This document shows positions 7,255 through 16,326 of a stretch of 37,795 nt of DNA, one piece after another. The notes under the pieces are model-generated. The model was not told the DNA's origin and searched no databases. It saw only the letters and a list, made by a program, of their open reading frames with translations. Both the position numbers and the translations under genes were made by a program. The stretch lies in assembly GCA_016741915.1 (NCBI GenBank), contig JACVCS010000032.1, forward strand, positions 1-37,795, in the 5' to 3' direction. The stretch is from Phycisphaerales bacterium. GTDB lineage: Bacteria; Planctomycetota; Phycisphaerae; Phycisphaerales; UBA1924. How positions within the stretch are numbered: the stretch's first letter is position 1; every line of letters begins with the position of its first letter.

Positions 7255-9269
7255 CTCTGGCTCGCCTGAGCAGCGGGCAGGAACTCTCCCTTGGCCGCAA
7301 GCTCGCGGAGGGCGGCGAGGGAAGAATCCACGAACTCAACGGCACTGGCGATCGCCTTGTAAAGCTGTACCACAAGCCCGTGGATGACCTGCGGCACCGC
7401 AAGTTGGTCGCGATGGCGCAGATTCGCACTGCTGCGCTCGAAGCAGTCGCCGCCTGGCCGATCGACGTCGCATATGACGCACATGAGGACTGCATCGGCT
7501 TTGTGATGCCTCGCATCAGCGGCCCGGGTATCATCGACAAACTCTCGCACCCCGCAGAGCAGCGCATCGCGTTCCCAACGATCGACTACGGGTTCCTCGT
7601 CCATGTGGCGATGAACCTGATGCGTGCTGCTTCGACTTTGCATGCTTACGACTGCGTAATCGGAGACGTGAATGAGAGCAACGTCTACATTCTGAACGAT
7701 GGCACGGTACGGTTCATCGACGTTGACTCCTTCCAGGTGCAGCACAATGGCGATGTGTTCCCGTGTAACGTCGGCACCCCGATCTATACCCCACCTGAGT
7801 TGCAGGGCGCGACCTTCCGCGACGTGACGCGAACGCCCATCCACGACACCTTTGGACTCTCGGTGCTTGTCTTCCAGCTTCTTGTGCAAGGCTGTCACCC
7901 CTTCGCAGGCGTACCACGCGACGGCCGAGGGCGCACGATCGAGGAAGCGATTCGTGAAGGTCTATACGCCCACTCGGTTCACCGGCGGGACCGAGTGTCG
8001 CCACCACCCGATCGCCTTCCGTTGTCAGCGCTCGGCGAAGTGGCCGACTTGTTCGAGCGATCATTCTTGGGATGCCAACGTCCGACCGCGGCAGAGTGGA
8101 TGAATGCGCTTGACCGCACTCGCAGCAGACTCCGCCGCTGCGCAAAGAACCCTCGGCACAGCTTCGTGCATGACTGCGGCGCGTGCCCGCTTTGCCGACT
8201 GCCCCGCGACCCGTTCCCGCACTACGGTGAAGACGACACACGCCCAATCGATCTGGGCGGACTCTCGATCGGCGACTTGATTCGCCAGGCCGGGCAACTA
8301 CCCACGCTTCGGCCCCTTGCAGAGCGGTGCGGCGAGCCCGACATTCTCGCTTACGAGCGCTCCGTACCGACGACCCCGCCTAGTCTGCCAACGGCTGCAT
8401 TGCCCATTCCGCAGTCCAAGCGGGACTCAGGCCTCGGTACAGCGGGCGGGTGGTCCCTCTTCATTGGGTTCGTGCTGCTCTTCATCTTTCCTCCTGCAGG
8501 CATCGGTGGCATCCTTCTCGGAGTGATACTGCTCGCCGTAGCGAGCTCGCAAGCGAACGCAGAAGCAAAGGCCCGTGCCGAGGCTCTTGCCCGAGCCGAA
8601 GCTGAACTCAAGGCTCGGCAGGACGCGGCCAAACAGGCATACGAACCACTTCGCCAGGCCGCGCTGGTGGCGATTGAGAAGTTGGGGCCGATTGAGGCGC
8701 GGGCGCGGGAAGTCGATCGTTCAGCGAACACAGCGCTGCAGCCGATGGCGAAGGCGGCCGCGGAGGCGCGCGAGTGGTTGTCGAGCGCTGACCAACGGCT
8801 GCAGGCCGAACTCCGGAGCGCTGACGATGCATACCGAAAACAACGGCTCACCGAATACCTAGAACGGCAGATCATCGCCCATGCCTCCATCCCAGACATC
8901 GGGACTTCGCGGAAAGCTGTCCTCGCGTCATTTGGTGTCGAAACCGCTGCGGACGTGGAGCGGCATGCGATCCAGCGCATCGCCGGTTTCGGACCACACC
9001 TGACCGATCGCCTGCTGTCGTGGCGACGCGGATGCGAGCAGAAGTTCTCCCCTCGTGGCGAGGTGAAGGCGCCCCCCGACTGGTTGCAGCGCATCCGGCA
9101 GCAGCACAACGCCGCTGTGGCGACCAACGCCACCCGACTCCGAGGTGTACTTGCGGAGTATCGTGGTGTTCACGCGTCCTACGACAGACATCTTGCCACG
9201 GCCGCAGTTGAGTTGGACCGGGCTCGCCGCGAAGCGCGAGCTGCCCTGCACGCTGCCAAAACCGCATAA
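7251..9269 (+). CDS. Membrane-anchored protein kinase with C-terminal helix-hairpin-helix
   Basis: This encodes 672 residues from GTG 7251, which overlaps the phosphatase stop. The kinase domain (about 8-290) has a glycine-rich loop AEGGEGRI, the ATP-binding K38 in VKLYHK, a catalytic-loop equivalent IGDVNESN (D139, N144), and DVD (157-159) where DFG is usual. An APE-like YTPPEL and the Asp of HDTFGLSVL are also present. A Cys/His cluster (CAKNPRHSFVHDCGACPLC, about 298-318) may bind zinc. One or two membrane passes follow (about 400-430), then an alanine/glutamate coiled coil (about 435-540). A helix-hairpin-helix segment (about 550-605; VERHAIQRIAGFGPHLTDRL) follows, as expected for DNA binding. 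This architecture matches kinases of TerY-P triads. Confidence 0.88.
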   Translation: MTLARLSSGQELSLGRKLAEGGEGRIHELNGTGDRLVKLYHKPVDDLRHRKLVAMAQIRTAALEAVAAWPIDVAYDAHEDCIGFVMPRISGPGIIDKLSHPAEQRIAFPTIDYGFLVHVAMNLMRAASTLHAYDCVIGDVNESNVYILNDGTVRFIDVDSFQVQHNGDVFPCNVGTPIYTPPELQGATFRDVTRTPIHDTFGLSVLVFQLLVQGCHPFAGVPRDGRGRTIEEAIREGLYAHSVHRRDRVSPPPDRLPLSALGEVADLFERSFLGCQRPTAAEWMNALDRTRSRLRRCAKNPRHSFVHDCGACPLCRLPRDPFPHYGEDDTRPIDLGGLSIGDLIRQAGQLPTLRPLAERCGEPDILAYERSVPTTPPSLPTAALPIPQSKRDSGLGTAGGWSLFIGFVLLFIFPPAGIGGILLGVILLAVASSQANAEAKARAEALARAEAELKARQDAAKQAYEPLRQAALVAIEKLGPIEARAREVDRSANTALQPMAKAAAEAREWLSSADQRLQAELRSADDAYRKQRLTEYLERQIIAHASIPDIGTSRKAVLASFGVETAADVERHAIQRIAGFGPHLTDRLLSWRRGCEQKFSPRGEVKAPPDWLQRIRQQHNAAVATNATRLRGVLAEYRGVHASYDRHLATAAVELDRARREARAALHAAKTA

Positions 9270-9335
9270 CTCATCACAACTGCGGCGGAGCCCGTTCGTA
9301 TCCTTGTTGGACATCGACATCAGTGAGATCGCAGC

Positions 9336-11612
9336 ATGTGGATCGTCGCCGTCATCATCATCGCAGTCGTCCTGTGGTTAGCCCTGCGCACCACCGGCAA
9401 GAAGCAGAAGACGGCAAAGCAGAGTGGCTCGACCCCCTCGTCACAGGTGACTCCGCGGCCGATCGCCGATGTTCGTGCAGCCCCGCCACCGTCGCGCCCG
9501 CGCTCCCTGCCCGAAACCGCCAGCATGCAGTGGCACGGGAAGGGCACAACGCTTGACGTGGCTGGGATTCGGTTGCGGGATCCCCATGTCTATGCGTCTG
9601 CCGGCAAGCGGGGCAGCTACGACTGGGCAACCGACCCGTCAGAGATTCTCCTGAATGCCGATGTTCGGCGTCCGCGCGGCGTCGTGCCAGACATGGGGTA
9701 TTGGCCGTGGTACTCCCGCATCGAGCCCGAACACCGATTCCTCTACCTCGATTGGCTCGCGAGCGGCAAGACCGCCCTCCCACCGGCCGAGGGTCTGCTG
9801 TTCCTCTACTTCTATGGCATCGAACGGCGACTGCTTGTAGACCAGCAGGACAAAGAATGGGCGCTCAGGGAGATCGTTCGGCTCCGAAAGCTCGATGAGC
9901 CAAGAAGAGGCACCCGCGACGGTCGGTCGTTCAGGCTCTATTCGTCTGCACTGCTGTGGTTCGAAGTAGCGCGGGCACCCGAGCTCTTCAACGAGCGGGC
10001 ATTCGATACCGTGTGCGAGCTCACGGAGACATGGAACGAGGCAACCATGCCCGCTCCTCTCTCCTGGCTCGCTCGGCACAACCGTCCGCTATCCGGTGAT
10101 CTCGCGTTCAGAGTCGCGAGGCTAAACCCCAGATCGGTGCAGAGCGTTGTGACCAAGCGAGTGAGCGAGCAGTTTGGCGATCTGTTCCGAAAGCGATACA
10201 CCGAGAAGTTCGGGGCCGGGCTTGATCTGAAGGTATCAAAGCGGCCGCGGCGTCACACCTACCGTCCCGCCAGCGCCGGACTCGAAGGTGTTGCATGCAC
10301 GATCGGCGATCCGACAGGAATCCCAAGTCAGTTTGAACCTCTGGCCGACCTATGGAATCAGTGTGTGGAGGACCTGCGCGGCCTGTCGCGGATCGCCGCG
10401 GGCGTTAGCGGCACGTTGACCGTGCAGGCATGGGAGGCAATGCCGGTCGAACTCCGAGAGGGCGTAGACCATCCGCTGGCTCATGTCATTCAGAGCATCA
10501 TTTCGAGTGCTCGTCAGGGCGAACTCACAGATCATCAACACGCGACGCTCGTATCGATTGGTGCGATCGGTGCGGCGATCGGGTTCGAGCAGCGACCGAA
10601 ACTGACTGCGTCGCAGAGTCGCCGCGTGGCGGACACCATTCAACATGCCGGTTTTGCGATCGAACCGGACACGCGAATGACCGCTCGCGCCTATGCGTGG
10701 GACGACCTCGTCGCGGTGTTCCTGCCAACCGAACCCGCACACTCGGATCGTTCACGGTACCTCGGCGCGGCGTGCTTCCTGCAACTCGGGCTAACCATCG
10801 CGGAAGCTGACGGCGTCGTCGATCCAGAGGAGTTGCGACGCTTGTCCGAGAACATCGATGCCGTGTTTCAACTCCCCCCCAGCGAGATGCAGCGCCTCAA
10901 CGCCTTGCGCGCCGTTCTACTGTCATCCGGTGCCGACTTAGGCGCGGTGTCCAAACGCCTTGAGACACTGCTCGCGCCAGATGCGCGTCGGCAGGCGGGC
11001 CGGCTGCTGGTCGCAATCGCGGCGGCGAGCGGCAACATCGATCGCAAGGAGCTCACGGCGCTTCGTAAGTGCTTCAGAGCACTGGCACTTCCCCCCGAGC
11101 AGCTCGATGAGACCGTCGCTCAGATCCTACCGCAGGCGGGTACCGAATTCGTCACGGTTGCTACCGGCCAGTCCGGCGTGGGTGGGGAACCAATCCCGCC
11201 TCAAAACGCGCTCCGACTGAATCGAGAAGCGATCAGCGCCATATTGGCAGAAACGCGCGAGGTCGCGACCCTCTTGGCCACGGCTATGAGCGAGGAAACG
11301 GAGAACGAGCAACCGGCGTCCGAGGTCACGACCGTCGTTGTCACCACTGAGCGAGTTTCCGCTGAGCCCATGGCGTCCCCCGCTGGTGCCGCCGCGGATT
11401 CTGGCTTGCCAGCCAGATACGCTCCCTTCCTGTCTGCACTGAGGGTTCGACCCAGGTGGAATCGAGAAGAAGCTGTCGCCTTGGCCCGCGAGCACCGCGT
11501 GATGCTGGACGGCGCGATTGAGGCAATCAACGAGTGGGCCCTTGAATCCGGCGGGAGTCCCTTGGTCGATGAAGTCGATGGCGTGCTGCTCGTCGACCTC
11601 GGGCCACGATAA
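9336..11612 (+). CDS. TerB_N-TerB-TerB_C protein with N-terminal membrane anchor
   Basis: This encodes 758 residues. Residues about 2-20 form one hydrophobic helix (MWIVAVIIIAVVLWLAL) followed by basic residues, so the bulk should lie in the cytoplasm. A proline-rich linker leads to a TerB_N domain (about 70-260; landmarks YWPWYSRIEPEHRFLYLDWLA and LLFLYFYGIERR). A central helical region includes a TerB-type domain (about 470-600) with the acidic metal-type motif AEADGVVDPEE and the related SGNIDRKE. The last 70 residues resemble TerB_C (RYAPFLSALRVRPRWNREE). TerB folds bind metal and in this setting are thought to link membrane signals to DNA-processing partners. A 66-base gap precedes it and 8 bases separate it from the ATPase gene, so it belongs to the same operon. 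Confidence 0.82.
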   Translation: MWIVAVIIIAVVLWLALRTTGKKQKTAKQSGSTPSSQVTPRPIADVRAAPPPSRPRSLPETASMQWHGKGTTLDVAGIRLRDPHVYASAGKRGSYDWATDPSEILLNADVRRPRGVVPDMGYWPWYSRIEPEHRFLYLDWLASGKTALPPAEGLLFLYFYGIERRLLVDQQDKEWALREIVRLRKLDEPRRGTRDGRSFRLYSSALLWFEVARAPELFNERAFDTVCELTETWNEATMPAPLSWLARHNRPLSGDLAFRVARLNPRSVQSVVTKRVSEQFGDLFRKRYTEKFGAGLDLKVSKRPRRHTYRPASAGLEGVACTIGDPTGIPSQFEPLADLWNQCVEDLRGLSRIAAGVSGTLTVQAWEAMPVELREGVDHPLAHVIQSIISSARQGELTDHQHATLVSIGAIGAAIGFEQRPKLTASQSRRVADTIQHAGFAIEPDTRMTARAYAWDDLVAVFLPTEPAHSDRSRYLGAACFLQLGLTIAEADGVVDPEELRRLSENIDAVFQLPPSEMQRLNALRAVLLSSGADLGAVSKRLETLLAPDARRQAGRLLVAIAAASGNIDRKELTALRKCFRALALPPEQLDETVAQILPQAGTEFVTVATGQSGVGGEPIPPQNALRLNREAISAILAETREVATLLATAMSEETENEQPASEVTTVVVTTERVSAEPMASPAGAAADSGLPARYAPFLSALRVRPRWNREEAVALAREHRVMLDGAIEAINEWALESGGSPLVDEVDGVLLVDLGPR

Positions 11613-11620
11613 ACTACGGC

Positions 11621-13006
11621 ATGTCCATCCCGATTCGCGAGAAAGAACGGTCTGCGATTCTGAGTTCCCTCGGAGCGGGGGTCGTGCCGTCAATCGGCCT
11701 TCAGCACGTCCAGGTCGGCCGAAAGGCCGAGGTGAACGCGCTGCTCTCGGATCTCCAGCGCGTTGAAGGTGGCGGCGCCGCAGTCCGCTTCGTCATCGGC
11801 CGTTTTGGAGCAGGCAAGAGCTTCTTCATCAACCTGATTCAGACCGTGGCGCTCGAGCGTCGGCATGTCGTTGTTCGTGCCGACATCACGACCGACAGAC
11901 GGCTCAACGGTTCAGGAGGCGTCGCCCGTGCGCTCTATGCCGAACTGATTAAGAACATGGCGACTCGCTCAAAGCCCGAGGGCGGCGCGATGGGGAGCCT
12001 TGTCGAGCGGTGGGTCTCGGATGTGGCCCACGAAGTGACCGGCCGCGGTGGCACGGACGACGAAGTTCATCGCACCATCGCCGATCGCCTGAAACCACTC
12101 CAAGAACTTGTCAGCGGGTACGACTTTGCCGCCGTGCTGTCGGCCTATTACAGAGGGTTCTCAGAGCACAAGCCAAAGTTGCAAACTGCGGCGATCCGTT
12201 GGTTGCGTGCCGAGTACTCAACCAAGACAGAGGCCCGTCAAGATCTGGGCGTCCGCTCGATCATTGATGACGACTCCTTTTACGACTATCTGAAGCTCAT
12301 GGCGGCCTTTGTGCGCATCGCTGGCTACAAGGGTCTGCTTGTCTGCCTGGACGAACTTGTCGTGCTTTCGCATCGCCTCAACAACCGGCAGGCGAGAGAT
12401 CGCAACTACGAAGCCATCTTGCGCATTCTCAACGATTGCCTGCAGGGCGGCGTCGAGGGGCTCGCCGTCATCTTCGCCGCCACCGATGACTGCATGACAG
12501 ACAAGCGTCGAGGCCTATTCAGTTACGAGGCCTTGGCAACACGGCTCGCGGCCAACCGCTTTGCGAGTGAGCAGCTGGTAGACCTCTCCGGCCCGGTCAT
12601 CCGCCTCGCCAATCTGACGCCCGAGGACTGTTTCGTCCTTCTCCACAACATTCGGCGAGTCTTTTCACGAGGCCAGAATGAGGAGACCGTCTTGCCCGAG
12701 GACGGCATCGTCGCTTATCTCGAGAGCTGTCACACTCGCATGGGAGCAGCCTACTTCCAAACCCCCCGAGAGACTATCAAGGATTTCGTCGGTCTTTTGA
12801 ACGTGCTCGAACAGAACCCCGGCACCGACTGGCGGCAGTTGGTCGCGGCAATCAGCACGACTGCGCCACAAACCCCAGACACTCACCCGGTACCCGATGA
12901 GGCCGAGGCTCAGGTGGCGGCCGCCCCCCCATCAGCGCTAGAAACAGGCAAGACCCCGTCAACTCGGTCGGCACCGGACGATGACCTTACGTCCTTCCGG
13001 ATGTAG
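11621..13006 (+). CDS. BrxD-like (DUF2791) P-loop ATPase
   Basis: This encodes 461 residues. Walker A is GRFGAGKS (60-67). Walker B is LVCLDELVVL, with D244 and E245. Other parts fit the BrxC/BrxD family of AAA-like ATPases: the N-terminal QHVQVGRKAEVNALLSDLQ that lets the protein load on a target, the strand VVVRADIT, the sensor-like FAATDDCM, and a C-terminal winged segment ending in a disordered tail. In type 2 BREX, BrxD is encoded beside the helicase BrxHI, and the same pairing is present here. No methylase, PglZ or PglW is encoded nearby, so I do not call this BREX. It most likely works with the helicase encoded 14 bases downstream. Confidence 0.78.
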   Translation: MSIPIREKERSAILSSLGAGVVPSIGLQHVQVGRKAEVNALLSDLQRVEGGGAAVRFVIGRFGAGKSFFINLIQTVALERRHVVVRADITTDRRLNGSGGVARALYAELIKNMATRSKPEGGAMGSLVERWVSDVAHEVTGRGGTDDEVHRTIADRLKPLQELVSGYDFAAVLSAYYRGFSEHKPKLQTAAIRWLRAEYSTKTEARQDLGVRSIIDDDSFYDYLKLMAAFVRIAGYKGLLVCLDELVVLSHRLNNRQARDRNYEAILRILNDCLQGGVEGLAVIFAATDDCMTDKRRGLFSYEALATRLAANRFASEQLVDLSGPVIRLANLTPEDCFVLLHNIRRVFSRGQNEETVLPEDGIVAYLESCHTRMGAAYFQTPRETIKDFVGLLNVLEQNPGTDWRQLVAAISTTAPQTPDTHPVPDEAEAQVAAAPPSALETGKTPSTRSAPDDDLTSFRM

Positions 13007-13020
13007 AGAATGGATTGTCC

Positions 13021-15261
13021 ATGACGTCGTCGCAGCCTGATGCCGAGCCGCATGCATTCACCCTTCTTGCGGCGGGGGTACAACGTCAGCTCTACTCGAT
13101 GGGGTGGCGAGAGCTTCGGGCGATTCAAGCCAGGGCGATCCGAGCCTACGTCGGGACCGACGCCGACCTGCTCATCATGGCGGAGACTGCCGGAGGCAAG
13201 ACAGAGGCGGCATTCCTGCCCGTGCTATCCGCTATCTCAACCGAGCCGAGCGGATCGGTGCGCGCCATGTACATAGGTCCTCTGAAGGCATTGATCAATG
13301 ATCAGTTCAGCCGTCTTGAGGATTTGTGTACGCACCTCGACGTCAAGGTGCATCGTTGGCATGGCGATGTATCGGCAAGCCAGAAGGCCGCGCTGGTAAA
13401 AGAGCCCAGTGGCGTCCTTCTCATCACGCCCGAGTCGCTCGAGTCACTGCTGATCAATCGTACTCGCCACCTTGGGGACCTGTTCGGAGGCCTGCGAGCG
13501 GTCGTGATCGATGAGGTCCACGCGTTTCTCTCCGGAGAGCGAGGGCTTCACCTCGCGAGCCTCCTCTCGCGTGTCAGGCGGTATGTGCGGCAGGATCAGC
13601 GAAGGCCGCGAGTGCTCGGGTTGTCGGCCACCGTTGGCGACCCGTCGGCGGCACAACGCTACCTCAACCCGTCCGATCCACGCCATGTCAGCATCATCGC
13701 TGATGACGGACCTGGAAAGGAGATCAAGTTTCGCATCCACGGTTACATAAAGGACACGGACGGTGAAGAAGGTGTCCGTGACCAGGGCGTGGTAGGTACC
13801 GATCCGACGCCGGCGCCGGACGCTGACCTAGTGACGATGCAACGCATCGCTCAGGATCTCGCCGAGCATTGCCGTACACACAGTAACCTCGTGTTCGCCA
13901 ACGCGAAGGGCGACATCGAGTTGTACGCCGACATGGCCAATGAGTGCTGCCGGAATGACGGCCTGCCCGAGACGTTTCTCGTTCACCACGGCTCGCTGGC
14001 GAAGGAGGTACGAGAAGACACGGAGGCCACGATGAAGGGCGGGCGGCCGATGACGACCGTGTGCTCCAGTACGCTCGAGATGGGAATCGACATCGGCTCT
14101 GTCTGGATGGTGGGTCAGATCGGCGCGCCGTGGTCGGTGGCGTCCTTCAAGCAGCGCCTTGGGAGGAGCGGACGCAAGGACGGTGAGCCCCGCCGCCTGC
14201 GGGGGTATGTGATCTGCGAGTCCAGCACCAACGAGAGAGACCCGTTGTCACAGCTCCCACTGGAGCTTCTGCAGACCGTCGCCATTTGTGAACTCATGCT
14301 CCGGCAATGGGTCGAGCCGCCCGCGCCTTCCTCATTGGATCTGAGCACCCTTGCGCACCAGATGATCAGCACGGTTGCCGAGACGGGCGCGGCGGACGCA
14401 GTGACGCTGCATCAGCGGCTCTGTCGTGATGGTCCGTTTGTGCACTTTGACAAACCGACGTTCGCCGCCGTGCTCCGAAACCTGGGCGCTGTGGACGTTT
14501 TGGAACAGGGGCCTGATGGCAATCTCATCCTCGGCCTTGAGGGAGAGCGACTTCGGGCGCAGAAGGACTTCTACGCAGCGTTCGCCAGCCGTATCGAGTT
14601 CGCGATTATCGCGGGTGATCGTACACTGGGGTCGCTTCCAATCGATACGGTCCCCAAGGTCGGCGAGCACTTGGTGTTCGCTGCGCGGCGCTGGCAGGTT
14701 ACCGATGTCGATGCCGTCCGAATGAGTCTGTATGTGACGCCCGCAAAGCGCCGGCAGCGTCCAGTCTTCACTGGCGGGTTGGGTGACATTCATCCGACGG
14801 TTCGGGATGAGATGCTCGCTGTGCTCGCTGGCCACACGACGTTTGCCTACCTTGACCCGACGTCCGCAGAGGCTCTGGATCGAGCACGTCACGCTGCCCG
14901 TTCTCGATGCCTCGGTCGACGTGCCCTAGTCGACCTGACATCAGAACGCTGCCTGTGGTTGACCTGGACTGGTACGCGGCAGCATCGAACGTGCCTCGCT
15001 TTCTTGAACTGGGCTGGCGTAGACGTTATCGATCGGCAGGTAGCTATCGAGTGCCGTGCCAGCGCGGAAGCTGTGCGACGACTCTTGAAGGAGGCAATCA
15101 AGGCGCCGCCTGCCCTCCGGGACCTCGCGCAGATGGTTGCGCCGAAGCAGTTCAGAAAGTTCGACCATCTTTTCGCTGAAGACCTCCTCAATGAGTCCAT
15201 CGCAGTGGACAGACTGGACGAACGCTGGACGGACGTTTTCGCGGCGATCGCGAACGACTGA
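13021..15261 (+). CDS. Lhr/BrxHI-like superfamily 2 helicase
   Basis: This encodes 746 residues from ATG 13021; an in-frame TTG at 13015 is a less likely start. The full set of SF2 motifs is present: motif I AETAGGKT (K60), motif II DEVH (164-167) followed by AFLSGERG, motif III SAT (202-204), motif IV LVFANAKG, motif V SSTLEMGIDIG, and motif VI QRLGRSGR (378-385). The DEVHxxxxxxRG pattern and the winged-helix-like region after the second RecA domain are typical of Lhr-type DNA/RNA helicases and of BrxHI. The C-terminal 250 residues are variable and unassigned. It is the last gene of the operon. A gap of about 800 bases separates it from the element backbone. Confidence 0.85.
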   Translation: MTSSQPDAEPHAFTLLAAGVQRQLYSMGWRELRAIQARAIRAYVGTDADLLIMAETAGGKTEAAFLPVLSAISTEPSGSVRAMYIGPLKALINDQFSRLEDLCTHLDVKVHRWHGDVSASQKAALVKEPSGVLLITPESLESLLINRTRHLGDLFGGLRAVVIDEVHAFLSGERGLHLASLLSRVRRYVRQDQRRPRVLGLSATVGDPSAAQRYLNPSDPRHVSIIADDGPGKEIKFRIHGYIKDTDGEEGVRDQGVVGTDPTPAPDADLVTMQRIAQDLAEHCRTHSNLVFANAKGDIELYADMANECCRNDGLPETFLVHHGSLAKEVREDTEATMKGGRPMTTVCSSTLEMGIDIGSVWMVGQIGAPWSVASFKQRLGRSGRKDGEPRRLRGYVICESSTNERDPLSQLPLELLQTVAICELMLRQWVEPPAPSSLDLSTLAHQMISTVAETGAADAVTLHQRLCRDGPFVHFDKPTFAAVLRNLGAVDVLEQGPDGNLILGLEGERLRAQKDFYAAFASRIEFAIIAGDRTLGSLPIDTVPKVGEHLVFAARRWQVTDVDAVRMSLYVTPAKRRQRPVFTGGLGDIHPTVRDEMLAVLAGHTTFAYLDPTSAEALDRARHAARSRCLGRRALVDLTSERCLWLTWTGTRQHRTCLAFLNWAGVDVIDRQVAIECRASAEAVRRLLKEAIKAPPALRDLAQMVAPKQFRKFDHLFAEDLLNESIAVDRLDERWTDVFAAIAND

Positions 15262-16074
15262 CTTGTTCTGCGAGCGAGCCTGTGGTCATGGCCACTCCCA
15301 GGATGGCATTCGTCGAGCCGTCGTGAACTCAAAGTCCTGCGTGCGAGATGACCAGAGTGGACTCTGCACGCCTTTTGGAGCTGGGTAGCCGGACTTTCCG
15401 GGCAGATGGTCTTTCGGCCGCATAGGGAGCAACCAGAGTGGCGGCCGTTGACTTGCACTGACCCGGTCACCCCGTCGGCATTTGACCCATGCCCGGCGGA
15501 CAGGGACCCGCGGGACGGCGTATGTAGCCGGGAAGACTCGACGTGCGTTCACCGGCACAGGCCGGTCCGAAATTGCATATAGGGATTCAGGAGGCCCCTC
15601 GCGGACGGGCCATGACAGGAATCTGAACGAAAATGACCCATGTGTTCGGCAATCTCGCCGTCAACGGGTTAGATGCTCTATGGCGGAGTGCGTCTGCGGC
15701 ACGGATCGGCCGGTTCCGCGCAACAGGTCGCCCCGAACGACAGAGGGGTACGGGGGGCAGACCATGACGCATGACGACAGGAACACGATTTCGCGCGACA
15801 CTTTTCGAGGGTCGCGCAGATATAGGGAGCACCGAGGCCCTCAACGCCCCAGCAAATCCTCCCGAGTCTTCGCCACGCCGCGTGGCTTTCGCGTAGATGC
15901 GTGAGGTAGCGCCTCACCCGCCTACGAACACAACCGAACCAGCCACCCAGCCCAATCCAGCCAACCTGCCGCGATCCCAAACAGCCCGCCCCGCCGCACG
16001 GTGCGCCGGGGTTCCCGTTGTCCTGCGCCTGCTGGCGGGTTGATCCCGTTCGCGGCGGCACTCTGGGTGCATTC
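15262..16074. other. Gene-poor spacer between cargo operon and element backbone
   Basis: I see no credible coding sequence. The only open frame of size (15482-15904, plus) has an arginine-rich composition unlike any neighbour. The spacer contains an imperfect hairpin at 15892-15926 (CGTAGATGCGTGAGG/CCTCACCCGCCTACG, loop TAGCG) upstream of the AlpA-like gene. It also contains repeated words such as ATATAGGGA (15576 and 15819) and GACAGGAA (about 15615 and 15777). It probably holds the backbone promoter, operators and perhaps an origin. It may also be the scar where the cargo was inserted. Confidence 0.5.
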
Positions 16075-16326
16075 ATGGATGAACTTCAGGTTCGAAAGAC
16101 CGACGTCGCGGTGATCAATGTCCGCGAGGTGGCGGAACTCCTCGGGGTGAACACTCGCACGATTTGGCGGCTGTGTCAGAGGAACGAGCTTCCCCGACCG
16201 ATTCGGCTGGGGCCCAGGATTCTGCGTTGGAGGCTTGTTGATATCCGCGAACACCTCGACCGCAAGGCCGACGGCGACATCGCCGTGTCCCGGGCGGCAT
16301 CGGCTGGGCGGGGGGCCCGTCGATGA
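16075..16326 (+). CDS. AlpA-like helix-turn-helix regulator/excisionase
   Basis: This encodes 83 residues from ATG 16075; the open frame extends upstream without conserved sequence. The motif VREVAELLGVNTRTIWRLCQ, followed by LPRPIRLGPRILRWRLVDIREHL, is the classic winged HTH of the AlpA/MerR-like excisionase group (HTH_17). Such proteins direct excision or switch on element genes. The basic tail (RGARR) is short. It overlaps the primase gene by four bases (ATGA), so it heads the backbone operon. It is the best candidate for the excision factor partner of the integrase at 20019, and for a regulator acting on the hairpin region upstream. Confidence 0.85.
   Translation: MDELQVRKTDVAVINVREVAELLGVNTRTIWRLCQRNELPRPIRLGPRILRWRLVDIREHLDRKADGDIAVSRAASAGRGARR

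Noticed and set aside
11621-15261. Complete BREX locus
   Set aside because: Only BrxD-like and BrxHI-like genes are present. No PglX methylase, PglZ, PglW or BrxC/PglY is visible in the window.
15482-15904. 140-residue plus frame in the spacer
   Set aside because: The composition is rich in Arg and Thr without any pattern, there is no ribosome site and no recognised motif.
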